This document shows positions 19,722 through 29,181 of a stretch of 64,000 nucleotides of DNA, piece after piece. Every line of letters begins with the position of its first letter. Position 1 is the first letter of the stretch. The DNA comes from Chitinophagaceae bacterium (GTDB taxonomy: Bacteria; Bacteroidota; Bacteroidia; Chitinophagales; Chitinophagaceae): the NCBI GenBank assembly GCA_019638595.1, contig JAHBTJ010000002.1:1-64000 (forward strand), given 5' to 3'. The notes below the pieces were generated by a model. It ran no database searches. It had not been told where the DNA came from and was given only the letters and a program-made list of their open reading frames with translations. The position numbers were made by a program, and so were the translations under genes.

Positions 19722-21305
19722 ATGAAAAAAAGATCCGAAAAAAATCCAGCCGGTTCTTATAACCCGGTGATCTTCCAAATTATCGCAGGAACGGCAACCT
19801 GGAAGGCACCCTGTAACTCCCTGAGGGTTTTTATAACTTATTTGTTTGTGATCTGCGCCTGCGCTCCGGGGATCTCACAAACCAGACAGCCCGGCCTAAA
19901 GGTAATATGGGATAACATAACTTTTGTATCCAAAACAACAGCTACCCTGCAGGTGGTTGAGAATCCGATGGTGCGGCCATCGTCTCCCATCCATGAAAAA
20001 ACATTTAAAGCATTAAAAGATCTCGGTGCGGATTTTGTACGGTATGTGCCCTGGTTCCCTTATCCCAAAATGGCCGTTGCAGAACTTAAACCACCCACTC
20101 CAACAAAAACTTTTTGGGATTTTACCTACCTCGATAGTACCATGCAAGCCATTATGGAGGCAACCAAAGGACATTCGGTAGTTATCAACTTCAGCACTAC
20201 GCCTGCCTGGATGTGGAAAACGGATAAGCCGGTGATCTATCCCGAAGATCCTTACCAGCCTTTCTGGGACTATAATCCGGGCACTGAGCTCAGGGATTCT
20301 ACCGGTAAAGAGCTGGCCGATTATTATGCCAGGTTGTTCAGTTGGTATACAAAAGGAGGGTTTACAGATGAACTGGGCAGGTTTCACAAATCGGGGCATT
20401 TCTATAAGATCCCATACTGGGAGGTATTGAATGAGCCCGACCTGGAACACCGTATTTCACCGCAATTGTATACCAGGATATATGATGTTATAGTAAAAGA
20501 ATTAAAAAAGCTATCGCCTGAAACAAAATTTATCGGGCTGTCGCTGGCAAAAGTTTCCGATCCGCAATACTTTGAGTATTTCCTGAACCCCCGGAACCAC
20601 CGTTTTGGAATTGTACCGGAAGGCATATCATACCACCACTATTCATCTCCTTCATGGCCGGAACAGGATATTTCCGCTTACCAGTATACTTTTTTTGAAA
20701 AGGCCGACGCTTTTCTTGATAAGGTAAGATACATTGAGAATATCAGGAAAAGGCTTGCCCCTGAAACTTTTACTACTATCAATGAAATAGGTGTTATCCT
20801 GCGTTCGCCATCCGTGATCAAACCTATTGAAGATGACTACTGGAATGTTGCCTCTACTTTGTATGCTTATATCTTTCTTGAATTGACCCGGCTTGGCATT
20901 GATGTAGCCGGTGAATCTCAGTTGGTAGGTTATCCCACGCAATTCCCTGATGTAAGCATGATGAACTGGAAAACCGGTAATCCCAATGCAAGGTACTGGA
21001 CACTATGGTTGCTGCATCGCAATTTTGGACCCGGGGACAAGTTAGCTCAAACACATTTTGAAAGCTCCACTCCTGACGGTGTGTCGGCACAGGGATTTAT
21101 TACGAAAAAAGGGAAAAAGATATTATTGATAAACCGGAGAAGTGTACCCGCCGAATTTGCGCTGCCTGAAGAAATGGATGGAGGAACAGTATCTGCTGTT
21201 GATATTACTACCGATGACAACCCTCCGTCTATGGCGAAACTGAATGGAATGATAATAAAAATGAAGCCCTATTCTGTAGTGGTAGTTCAGAAGGAACGGG
21301 AATGA
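19722..21305 (+). CDS. GH39-like glycoside hydrolase
   Basis: A 527-residue exported (beta/alpha)8-barrel enzyme. I chose ATG 19722 over 19671; a hydrophobic signal then ends near GISQ. Clan GH-A landmarks are WEVLNEPD (acid/base Glu of the NEP motif) and TTINEIGV (candidate nucleophile Glu). The overall layout fits GH39 (beta-xylosidase / alpha-L-iduronidase family), whose Bacteroidota members also include enzymes acting on arabinogalactan side chains. A small beta domain ends the protein. It is the first gene of a plus-strand cluster with two GH106-like enzymes, a GH78 and an isomerase, so it probably removes one side-chain sugar of the same glycan. The substrate is not proven. Confidence 0.78.
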   Translation: MKKRSEKNPAGSYNPVIFQIIAGTATWKAPCNSLRVFITYLFVICACAPGISQTRQPGLKVIWDNITFVSKTTATLQVVENPMVRPSSPIHEKTFKALKDLGADFVRYVPWFPYPKMAVAELKPPTPTKTFWDFTYLDSTMQAIMEATKGHSVVINFSTTPAWMWKTDKPVIYPEDPYQPFWDYNPGTELRDSTGKELADYYARLFSWYTKGGFTDELGRFHKSGHFYKIPYWEVLNEPDLEHRISPQLYTRIYDVIVKELKKLSPETKFIGLSLAKVSDPQYFEYFLNPRNHRFGIVPEGISYHHYSSPSWPEQDISAYQYTFFEKADAFLDKVRYIENIRKRLAPETFTTINEIGVILRSPSVIKPIEDDYWNVASTLYAYIFLELTRLGIDVAGESQLVGYPTQFPDVSMMNWKTGNPNARYWTLWLLHRNFGPGDKLAQTHFESSTPDGVSAQGFITKKGKKILLINRRSVPAEFALPEEMDGGTVSAVDITTDDNPPSMAKLNGMIIKMKPYSVVVVQKERE

Positions 21306-21359
21306 TATGGTGCTGAAGATATGAATTGAATGATCTTGTTTGTTTTTAAATACGATGCT

Positions 21360-24300
21360 ATGCTTAAATTTTTATCAGTTTCAGGTATATTTCTTGCCAC
21401 ACTCCTGTTTTTGCCCAACCGCGCTTTTTTACAAACAGGTAATAGTGGTTCCCTGCAAAGTTTGCAAAGCCGGTTTGCCGCTCCCGGCAAAGCATACGGC
21501 AGCGCGCCCTTATGGGTATGGCATACCAAAGTAACCAAAGCTATTATTGACTCCATGATGCTGGAGTTCAAACAAAATGCGTTTGGCGGTATAATGGTAC
21601 ATCCGCGGCCGGGACTTATTACTGAATATTTATCTCCCGACTGGTTCGATCTGTACCGGTACACTATACAAAAAGGAAAGTCTCTGGGGCTGGATGTGTG
21701 GATATACGATGAAAATTCTTATCCTTCCGGCTTTGCAGGCGGGTATGTGCCCGACCAGATGCCCGAATCGTATAACCAGGGTCAGATGCTGCATATGATA
21801 AAAGTGGAGACACTCCCTGCGCAAACAGGTGATATTTATATTGCGTTGAAAGAAGAGAACGGAAGCTTTATTGATATCAGCACCCGCCCGGATGCGGAAA
21901 AGAACAAACCGGGAAAGTATTACCTGTTTAAAAAAGCGTTTTACCAGAAGCAGGAAGGCACTGTAGGACCACCCGAGTTTCCGTATGTTGACCTGATGGT
22001 TAAAGGCGTTACGGAAAAATTTTTAGAGGTAACGATGAAGGGATACGAAAAGATCGCAGGCAATGAATTCGGGAAAACCATTCCCGGCTTGTTCTCGGAT
22101 GAGCCCAGCATTCCTTCGCGTGGGGCAGGCAATATACGCTGGACCCCGGATCTTTTCAGTGCCTTTCAACAAAAATGGGGCTACGACCTGCAAACTCACC
22201 TGCCTTCTCTTTTTGAAGAAACAGGCGACTGGAAAAAAATCAGACATAATTACCAGCAAACGCTTTTACAGTTATTTATTGACCGCTGGTCGAAGCCCAT
22301 GCATGCGTATACGGAAAAGCACAACCTGAAATGGACCGGTCATTACTGGGAGCATGGATGGCCCGACCCGGGAGAAGGTCCTGATAATATGGCCATGTAC
22401 GCCTGGCACCAGCAACCGGGTATTGATATGTTGTTCAACCAGTTTGACGAAGTAAGCCCCAATGCGCAGTTCGGGAATATCCGTTCAGTGAAGGAATTGT
22501 CGAGCGTGGCTAACCAGTTAGGTAAGCAAAGAACACTCAGCGAAACCTATGGCGGCGGCGGATGGGAGCTTACCTTTAAGGATATGAAGCGGCTGGGCGA
22601 CTGGCAATATGTGCTGGGGGTTAATTTCCTGAACCAGCACCTTTCGATGATGACGCTTACCGGGGCAAGAAAATATGATTATCCGCAGAGCTTCTCTTAC
22701 CATACGCCCTGGTGGCCGTATTACAAAACACTGAACGAATATTTTACACGGTTATCGTTCGTGCTGTCGCAGGGCAAACAACAGAACAATATTTTGATCA
22801 TTGAGCCTACAAGCTCCGCCTGGATGTATGTAGCTCCCGGGAAGAAACGGGATGGATTACGGGCTATCGGGAACCGTTTCCAACAGTTCATTACCACGCT
22901 TGAAAAAGCGCAGGTAGAATACGATTTAGGTTGCGAAAATATTATACTCGACCACGGAAAAACAGATGGTAAAAAGTTTATAGTGGGAGAACGGGCATAT
23001 ACTACCGTTGTGATACCGCCGGGAATGGAAAGTATAGATAAAGCAACGTATGAGCTGCTGAAGGCATATGCAGCCGCAGGAGGGAAAGTGTTATTGTTCG
23101 ATTCATTGCAACGGATAGATGGTGAGCTGAGAAATGAGCTGCGGTATTTTAATGCGCCCAACGATCATATCCGGCAGTTTACAACACTTGATCCGGCTGT
23201 TATAGAGCAGCAGTTCGGGCAGGATGATTTTCAGATCAGTGGAGAAGGGGGAACAACTGCTATAGGTGGCGATCTGTATCACCATCGCCGGATGACGAAC
23301 GACGGGCAGATCCTTTTTCTGACGAATGCCAGCATGGTATCGCCCGCAAAAGGGATCGTAAAGATAAAAGGAAAAGATGCTTTGCTGATGGATCTGACTA
23401 CGGGGCAAATAACAGATTATCCCGGGCAGGAGCAGGGTGATAAAATATCGTTGCAGTTTGCCATTCCGCCGGCGGGCAGCCTGCTGCTTTTTATAGCTGA
23501 TAAAAAACAACAGGGTTTGAAAAAATATGCGACTGCAGCAAACGGGGCTGTAGTTAAAGGAACAGCTGTTCAAACCCTTCGTCCCGCAGAAAATACGCTG
23601 ATGGTAGATTTTTGTGACCTGCAGTTGGGCGATAGCCTGTTCAAAGATATGCACGTAGGTACAGCATCAAGAGCAGTATTCACGCATTACGGCTTTAACA
23701 GGAACCCCTGGAACCACCAGGTGCAGTTTAAAGATCATATTGTTGCAAGAGATACTTTTTCCATTGGAACAGGGTTTACAGCTACTTATCATTTTGCGAT
23801 CAGCCAACAGGCAGACTTCAGGAAATTCCGTGCTGTTATAGAGCAGGGGAACCTGTGGAAAGAGATTAAAGTGAATGGTAAAACGGTTAAGCCTGTTGCT
23901 GGCAAATGGTGGCTGGACCGCTCATTTGCCGTACTACAGATCGGACCCTATTTAAAGCCCGGTGACAATACCCTGTCCGTTACGGTCAATCCTATGAGCG
24001 TATTTTCGGAAATTGAGCCGGTCTATATCCTCGGAGATTTTAACCTGCAGCCGGCGGAGAAAGGCTGGCAGATCGTATCACCCCAACCGTTGCAACCCGG
24101 CAGTTGGAAAGAGCAGGGATTACCATTGTATGGCTTCGGCATCCGGTACATTAAAAATTTCAACCTCGAAAAAACCGGCAACCGTTTTGAGCTTCAGCTG
24201 GGAGACTGGAAAGGAACGGTAGCCGCGGTTAAAGTAAATGGGCGTGATGCAGGTATTGTATTTTCGGAACCTAACACCCTGGACGTAACCAAATACCTGA

Positions 24301-24500
24301 AGAAAGGCGCTAACCGTGTGGAAGTGGAAGTGATCGGCAGCCTGAAAAACCTGTTAGGTCCACATCATAACACGCCCAAACCCGGTATGGTGGGTCCGCA
24401 TCACTGGTGGAATATAAAATCATATCCCCCGGGCAGCGCTTATGATACCTACGATTACGGGTTGATGAATGATTTTGAATTATTGAGGTATGAAGAATAG
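21360..24500 (+). CDS. GH106-like glycoside hydrolase (putative alpha-L-rhamnosidase)
   Basis: A 1046-residue exported enzyme; the start at ATG 21360 gives a signal peptide, and the frame at 21330 does not. An N-terminal barrel opens with PLWVWHTKVTKAIIDSMM and contains GLDVWIYDENSYPSG and FSDEPSIPSRG. A glutamine amidotransferase-like domain follows, then a C-terminal galactose-binding-like domain (VKVNGRDAGIVFSEPNTLDVT). This order matches GH106-type proteins, though it is distant from the second copy at 29182-32292 and may belong to a neighbouring family. It lies 54 bases after the GH39 gene, so it is in the same operon, and a strong hairpin follows. Confidence 0.78.
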   Translation: MLKFLSVSGIFLATLLFLPNRAFLQTGNSGSLQSLQSRFAAPGKAYGSAPLWVWHTKVTKAIIDSMMLEFKQNAFGGIMVHPRPGLITEYLSPDWFDLYRYTIQKGKSLGLDVWIYDENSYPSGFAGGYVPDQMPESYNQGQMLHMIKVETLPAQTGDIYIALKEENGSFIDISTRPDAEKNKPGKYYLFKKAFYQKQEGTVGPPEFPYVDLMVKGVTEKFLEVTMKGYEKIAGNEFGKTIPGLFSDEPSIPSRGAGNIRWTPDLFSAFQQKWGYDLQTHLPSLFEETGDWKKIRHNYQQTLLQLFIDRWSKPMHAYTEKHNLKWTGHYWEHGWPDPGEGPDNMAMYAWHQQPGIDMLFNQFDEVSPNAQFGNIRSVKELSSVANQLGKQRTLSETYGGGGWELTFKDMKRLGDWQYVLGVNFLNQHLSMMTLTGARKYDYPQSFSYHTPWWPYYKTLNEYFTRLSFVLSQGKQQNNILIIEPTSSAWMYVAPGKKRDGLRAIGNRFQQFITTLEKAQVEYDLGCENIILDHGKTDGKKFIVGERAYTTVVIPPGMESIDKATYELLKAYAAAGGKVLLFDSLQRIDGELRNELRYFNAPNDHIRQFTTLDPAVIEQQFGQDDFQISGEGGTTAIGGDLYHHRRMTNDGQILFLTNASMVSPAKGIVKIKGKDALLMDLTTGQITDYPGQEQGDKISLQFAIPPAGSLLLFIADKKQQGLKKYATAANGAVVKGTAVQTLRPAENTLMVDFCDLQLGDSLFKDMHVGTASRAVFTHYGFNRNPWNHQVQFKDHIVARDTFSIGTGFTATYHFAISQQADFRKFRAVIEQGNLWKEIKVNGKTVKPVAGKWWLDRSFAVLQIGPYLKPGDNTLSVTVNPMSVFSEIEPVYILGDFNLQPAEKGWQIVSPQPLQPGSWKEQGLPLYGFGIRYIKNFNLEKTGNRFELQLGDWKGTVAAVKVNGRDAGIVFSEPNTLDVTKYLKKGANRVEVEVIGSLKNLLGPHHNTPKPGMVGPHHWWNIKSYPPGSAYDTYDYGLMNDFELLRYEE

Positions 24501-24517
24501 CATAACAGCAACTCTAT

Positions 24518-24730
24518 CTTTCCGGCACGTGTCCCACGTGCCGGAAAGATCGCCGGGGCTGACCAAAAAGGTCGTTGAACGTCTTTGCGAGGGAGGAATG
24601 ACCGAAGCAATCTCACTGAACGATAACGGTTTAAGTATTTGAGATTGCTTCTCCCCCGAACGTTCGGGGGCGGATCGAAATGACGACCTTTTTGGTCGGT
24701 CGCCCTGGTACGTGGGACACATACCAGGGC
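24518..24730. repeat. nested palindromic MITE-like element
   Basis: A compact set of nested inverted repeats. A 14-bp stem with 3-base loop (24518-24531 / 24535-24548) probably also terminates the upstream gene. GACCAAAAAGGTCG near 24560 pairs with CGACCTTTTTGGTC near 24683. GAAGCAATCTCA pairs with TGAGATTGCTTC. CCCCCGAACGTTCGGGGG is self-complementary. GCCCTGGTA / TACCAGGGC (24702-24710 / 24722-24730) closes the right end. The 10-mer TGTCCCACGT (24530-24539) recurs inverted at 24710-24719. The GAAGCAATCTC word is typical of a widespread bacterial intergenic repeat. Confidence 0.8.
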
Positions 24731-24764
24731 CAGGGTATAACAATGCAACCATTAACTTGACACA

Positions 24765-27536
24765 ATGAAGAGAATCCTGATTCTGTTAATATTTATTCTT
24801 GCCTACTGCCCGCTGTCGGCGCAACAACCGGCAGTGGTTAATCTTCAATGCCAGTACCAGGAATTTCCGTTAGGCGTTGACGACCCTTCTCCCCGCCTGG
24901 GCTGGCAGCTTACCGCTTCAGGAAGAAATGTGATGCAGACCGCTTACCGCGTGCTGGTGGCAGATGACAAAGCGCTTCTTCAAAAAAATACAGGCAATGT
25001 CTGGGATTCAAAAAAAGTGATTTCCGGCCAGTCTATACAGTTGGCATACGCTGGTAAAAAGCTTCAGCCAGGAAAGTTATACTACTGGAAAGTGATGGTA
25101 TGGGATGATAAAGATGTTGGTTCGCAATGGAGCCAGCCTTCCGCGTGGCAAATGGGTTTGCTTGCAAATGAAGATTGGAAAGGAGCCCGGTGGATAGCGT
25201 ATGAAAGGATGCCGGACAGCCTGCGCATTGTGCCTGCTATACACGGGGGAGGCAATCCTAAATTAGGCCCGGGAAAAAATATCCTGCCTTTGCTCCGGAA
25301 GGAATTCGTGATAAAAAAAGCAGTTAAAAAGGCAACCGCTTTTGTTGCCGGACTGGGGCATTTCGATTTGAGCGTGAATGGCAAAAAAACAGGCGATCAT
25401 TTTCTTGACGCCGGCTGGACGCAATACAATAACAACGCGTTGTATGTAACGTTTGATATCACCGATCAATTGAAGAAAGGTGGCAACGCGCTGGGCGTTA
25501 TGCTTGGCAATGGCTTTTATTATACTCCCCGCGAGCGTTACCGGAAAATTACCGTGGCGTACGGCTATCCGAAAATGATCTGCAGGATAGCGGTGGAATA
25601 TACCGATGGTTCAGCGGAAGATATTATAAGTGATGATAGCTGGAAAGCATCTCCCGGCCCAATCACTTTTTCAAGCATATACAGCGGCGAGGATTACAAT
25701 GCGAACCTGGAACAAGCCGGCTGGGACAGCCCTTCTTTTAATGACCAGTCGTGGAAAAAGTCCATTATTGTGGATGGCCCGCCGGTACTGAGCGCGCAAA
25801 CGGCGGATCCGCTTAAAATTACAGACTCCTTTTCTGTAAAAAAGATATCGCAACCCAAACCATCTGTCTGGGTATACGATTTCGGGCAAAATGCTTCGGG
25901 CATATTCAGGATAAAAGTGAAAGGAAAAAAGCAGGATCAGATACTGTTCCGGCCGGCAGAGCTGATCACCGATGGCGGGCTGGTTACGCAGGACGCGGTA
26001 GGCACGCCTGTTTACTTCAATTACACTTTAAAAGGGGAAACGCCCGAAGCCTGGCAGCCCCGGTTCACTTATTACGGATTCCGGTATATACAGGTAGAAG
26101 GCGCGGTTCCCAATGGAGAACCCAACCCACAGGGCTTGCCGGTCATTATGGAAATAGAAAGTTTGCATACACGCAACGCGGCAGCCAAAGTGGGTAGCTT
26201 TTCCTGCTCAAACGAACTCTTTAACCGTACCAACACACTCATAGACTGGGCTGTCAGGAGCAATATGGCCAGTGTGCTTACAGACTGCCCGCATCGTGAA
26301 AAATTAGGATGGCTTGAGGAAGCTCATTTAATGGGATCTTCCGTTAAATACAATTATAATATTGCGGGACTGGGCAGGAAAATAGTGAAAGACATGATAG
26401 ATGCGCAAACCGCGGATGGGCTTGTACCCGATATAGCGCCTGAATATGTTCATTTTGAAAGCGGTTTCAGGGATTCTCCCGAATGGGGAAGCAATTGCAT
26501 CATACTCCCCTGGTATTTATATCAATGGTATGGCGATGAGCAGGTGTTAAAGGAAGCATACCCGATGATGCAGCGGTATGCTGATTATCTTCAAAAGAAA
26601 TCCGTAAATGGTATTTTATCGCATGGACTGGGAGATTGGTTCGATATCGGCCCTAAAAATCCCGGTGAATCGCAACTGACTCCCAAAGGGGTAACTGCTA
26701 CTGCTGTTTTTTATTACGATCTGAGTATTGTAAGTAAAGTTGCAAAGCTGCTGGATAAATCAGCGGATGCCCGGTATTATGAAGAAATGGCTGAAAAAGT
26801 AAGGGCAGCGTTCAATAATGCTTTCTTTAATAAAGACACTAAGCAATACGCTACAGGCAGCCAGACAGCCAATGCAATGGCGGTGTATATGGGATTGGTG
26901 GCGCCACAGTATAAAGAGGCGGTTGTTGACAATATTGTGGCCGATATCCGCGAACGGAAGAACAGCCTTACCGCGGGAGATATCGGGTACCGTTATTTGC
27001 TGCGAGTACTGGAGGAGAATGGCCGCTCGGATGTGATCTTTGATATGAACAACAGGTCGGATGTACCGGGCTATGGTTTTCAACTGGCGAATGGAGCAAC
27101 AGCGCTCACTGAATCGTGGCAGGCCTATCGCTTTGTATCTAATAATCATTTTATGCTGGGGCATTTAATGGAGTGGTTTTACAGCGGGTTGGGCGGGATA
27201 CGGCCGGCCGAACATTCCATTGGTTTCAAACAGGTTGATATCCGTCCCGAACCTGTTGGAAATGTAACCCATGCGGAAGCAAATTATATTTCTCCTTATG
27301 GCGTGATTGCTTCCAAATGGAAGAAAGAGAATGGTATTTTTGAATTAGATATAGAGGTGCCGGCTAATACAACGGCTACCGTTTATCTGCCGGTTTCCCC
27401 GGTAGCTGAAATTACAGAAAGTGACAAACCCGTTTCCCAAAGGAAAGATATAAAAATCCTGGATCAGCATGATAATATAGTAAGGGTAAGTGTTGGATCA
27501 GGACAATATCGTTTTCGTGTAAATTTGAAAAATTAA
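24765..27536 (+). CDS. GH78 alpha-L-rhamnosidase
   Basis: A 923-residue exported enzyme with a signal peptide ending at PLSAQQ. It has the complete GH78 architecture: N-terminal beta domains with the opening LGVDDPSPRLGWQL and GLGHFDLSVNGKKTGD, the rhamnosidase concanavalin-like domain, a six-hairpin (alpha/alpha)6 catalytic barrel, and a C-terminal beta sheet. The catalytic region shows DCPHREKLGWLEEAH, the Bacteroidota form of the DxPxR...GW motif that carries essential acidic residues. It should hydrolyse terminal alpha-L-rhamnose. It is the third enzyme of the plus-strand cluster, and the isomerase gene follows after 32 bases. Confidence 0.95.
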   Translation: MKRILILLIFILAYCPLSAQQPAVVNLQCQYQEFPLGVDDPSPRLGWQLTASGRNVMQTAYRVLVADDKALLQKNTGNVWDSKKVISGQSIQLAYAGKKLQPGKLYYWKVMVWDDKDVGSQWSQPSAWQMGLLANEDWKGARWIAYERMPDSLRIVPAIHGGGNPKLGPGKNILPLLRKEFVIKKAVKKATAFVAGLGHFDLSVNGKKTGDHFLDAGWTQYNNNALYVTFDITDQLKKGGNALGVMLGNGFYYTPRERYRKITVAYGYPKMICRIAVEYTDGSAEDIISDDSWKASPGPITFSSIYSGEDYNANLEQAGWDSPSFNDQSWKKSIIVDGPPVLSAQTADPLKITDSFSVKKISQPKPSVWVYDFGQNASGIFRIKVKGKKQDQILFRPAELITDGGLVTQDAVGTPVYFNYTLKGETPEAWQPRFTYYGFRYIQVEGAVPNGEPNPQGLPVIMEIESLHTRNAAAKVGSFSCSNELFNRTNTLIDWAVRSNMASVLTDCPHREKLGWLEEAHLMGSSVKYNYNIAGLGRKIVKDMIDAQTADGLVPDIAPEYVHFESGFRDSPEWGSNCIILPWYLYQWYGDEQVLKEAYPMMQRYADYLQKKSVNGILSHGLGDWFDIGPKNPGESQLTPKGVTATAVFYYDLSIVSKVAKLLDKSADARYYEEMAEKVRAAFNNAFFNKDTKQYATGSQTANAMAVYMGLVAPQYKEAVVDNIVADIRERKNSLTAGDIGYRYLLRVLEENGRSDVIFDMNNRSDVPGYGFQLANGATALTESWQAYRFVSNNHFMLGHLMEWFYSGLGGIRPAEHSIGFKQVDIRPEPVGNVTHAEANYISPYGVIASKWKKENGIFELDIEVPANTTATVYLPVSPVAEITESDKPVSQRKDIKILDQHDNIVRVSVGSGQYRFRVNLKN

Positions 27537-27568
27537 ATTTCTCTCAACACCACATTATTATTAAACAG

Positions 27569-29005
27569 ATGTCATCAAATAAATTTCCATTAAAAATAGG
27601 GCTCTTTGGAATTGGTCTTGAAGCGTACTGGGAACAGTTTGAAGGATTACAAAAGCGGTTATCAGGTTATGTGGATATAGTAGCCGGCAGGTTAAAAACG
27701 TATGGAGCGGAAGTGGTTAACCTGGGACTTATAGATACACCTGGAAAAGCGTTTGATGCGGGGCATCGCTTTCGTACGGAAGATGTAGACCTGATATTCC
27801 TGTATGTAACCACCTATGCGCTGTCGTCTACCGTGCTGCCGGTAGTGAGGCGCGCTAAGGTACCTGTGATCGTGCTCAACCTGTCGCCTGAAGCAGCCAT
27901 TAATTATGAGTGGTTCAACAAGCTGAATGACCGTACCCGGATGACCGGAGAATGGCTGGCCTATTGTTCGGCCTGTCCTGTCCCCGAGATCGCAAGTGTG
28001 TTCAAACGTTCAGGTATTCCTTTTTACCAGGTTACCGGTATGCTGCATGATGATCCCGTTGCATGGAATGAGGTGGAAGACTGGATAGCGGCAGCCAGGG
28101 TAGCGCATATCATGTACCACAATAACCTGGGTGTGATGGGCAATTATTATAGCGGCATGCTGGATATTTATTCCAACTTCACCCTGCACTGCGCTGTGTT
28201 AGGCGGGCATATAGAAGTTATTGAGGTAGACGAGCTCTCCTTTATTCGCCGGCAGGTGACCGCAGAGGAAATACAGGATAAGCTAAAGGTATTTGAAGAA
28301 GCATTTGACGTGCAGCCCGATTGCTCCGCTTTTGAGCTGGAGCGTGCAGCCCGAACATCGGTAGCGCTTGATCAACTGGTACATAAATACAGGCTGGGGT
28401 CTATGGCCTATTATCATAAGGGTACGGGTAGTCCGGAGAATGAGGATACGATGAGCTCTGTTATACTGGGTAATTCATTACTCACCGCCAATGCTGTTCC
28501 GGTAGCGGGAGAATATGAGATCAAGAATGTGCAGGCCATGAAGATCATGGACAGCTTTGGCGTTGGCGGATCGTTTACGGAATACTATGCCATGGACTTT
28601 AATGATGATGTGGTGCTGATGGGACACGACGGTCCGGGACACCTGGCAATCGCAGAAGGGAAAATAAAAGTAAAGCCCCTGCAGGTATATCATGGTAAGG
28701 TAGGCAATGGGTTGTCGGTGGAAATGTCGGTACGGTATGGAAAAGTAACTCTGCTGTCGGTAGTGGAAACCATGGATGGAAAACTATTGTTCCTGGTAGC
28801 GGAAGCGGAATCTGTTCCGGGGCCTATTTTGGAAATAGGTAATACCAACAGCCGCTACCGGTTCCCCATTGGCGCCCGGCGGTTTGTAGAGGAGTGGAAC
28901 GCACAAGGGCCTGCGCATCATTGCGCGATAGGCATAGGACATATTGCGTCAAAGATCAAAAAGCTGGGCGAATTGCTGGGAGTTGAGACTGTGCAGGTAT
29001 GCTGA
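27569..29005 (+). CDS. L-fucose/L-arabinose isomerase-family protein
   Basis: A 478-residue cytoplasmic protein (no signal peptide) of the L-fucose/L-arabinose isomerase superfamily. The N-terminal half is Rossmann-like (KIGLFGIGLEAYW, VDLIFLYVTTYALSS). The C-terminal part has the metal-site region with GSFTEYYAMDF and MGHDGPGH and a late HHCAIGIGH histidine cluster. Members interconvert aldoses and ketoses with a divalent metal. Placed directly after the rhamnosidase gene, it may isomerise L-rhamnose, L-arabinose or another released sugar. It is not the classical RhaA family. The stop codon lies inside a hairpin. Confidence 0.82.
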   Translation: MSSNKFPLKIGLFGIGLEAYWEQFEGLQKRLSGYVDIVAGRLKTYGAEVVNLGLIDTPGKAFDAGHRFRTEDVDLIFLYVTTYALSSTVLPVVRRAKVPVIVLNLSPEAAINYEWFNKLNDRTRMTGEWLAYCSACPVPEIASVFKRSGIPFYQVTGMLHDDPVAWNEVEDWIAAARVAHIMYHNNLGVMGNYYSGMLDIYSNFTLHCAVLGGHIEVIEVDELSFIRRQVTAEEIQDKLKVFEEAFDVQPDCSAFELERAARTSVALDQLVHKYRLGSMAYYHKGTGSPENEDTMSSVILGNSLLTANAVPVAGEYEIKNVQAMKIMDSFGVGGSFTEYYAMDFNDDVVLMGHDGPGHLAIAEGKIKVKPLQVYHGKVGNGLSVEMSVRYGKVTLLSVVETMDGKLLFLVAEAESVPGPILEIGNTNSRYRFPIGARRFVEEWNAQGPAHHCAIGIGHIASKIKKLGELLGVETVQVC

Positions 29006-29030
29006 TGGCTATGAGCTGTCAGCCATCAGC
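29001..29030 (+). terminator. hairpin over isomerase stop codon
   Basis: Perfect 10-bp arms GCTGATGGCT / AGCCATCAGC with a 10-base loop, followed by a short TTT. The stop codon (29003-29005) is in the left arm. Confidence 0.6.
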
Positions 29031-29077
29031 TTTCATGATGCTATCGGGTTGGGAACTTTGGAAACGAGCTTTCATAT

Positions 29078-29111
29078 AGGGTTCCGAATCTTTCAGAAGG
29101 TTCGGAACCCT
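29078..29111 (+). terminator. second hairpin downstream of isomerase
   Basis: 11-bp perfect arms AGGGTTCCGAA / TTCGGAACCCT with a 12-base loop, between the isomerase and the next GH106 gene. It may attenuate read-through. Confidence 0.55.
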
Positions 29112-29181
29112 GCACTTTGTTAAAATATTTTTAAATACAGCAAGCAATAAAGTAATGAACGATTGTAATTATTACCGAATA

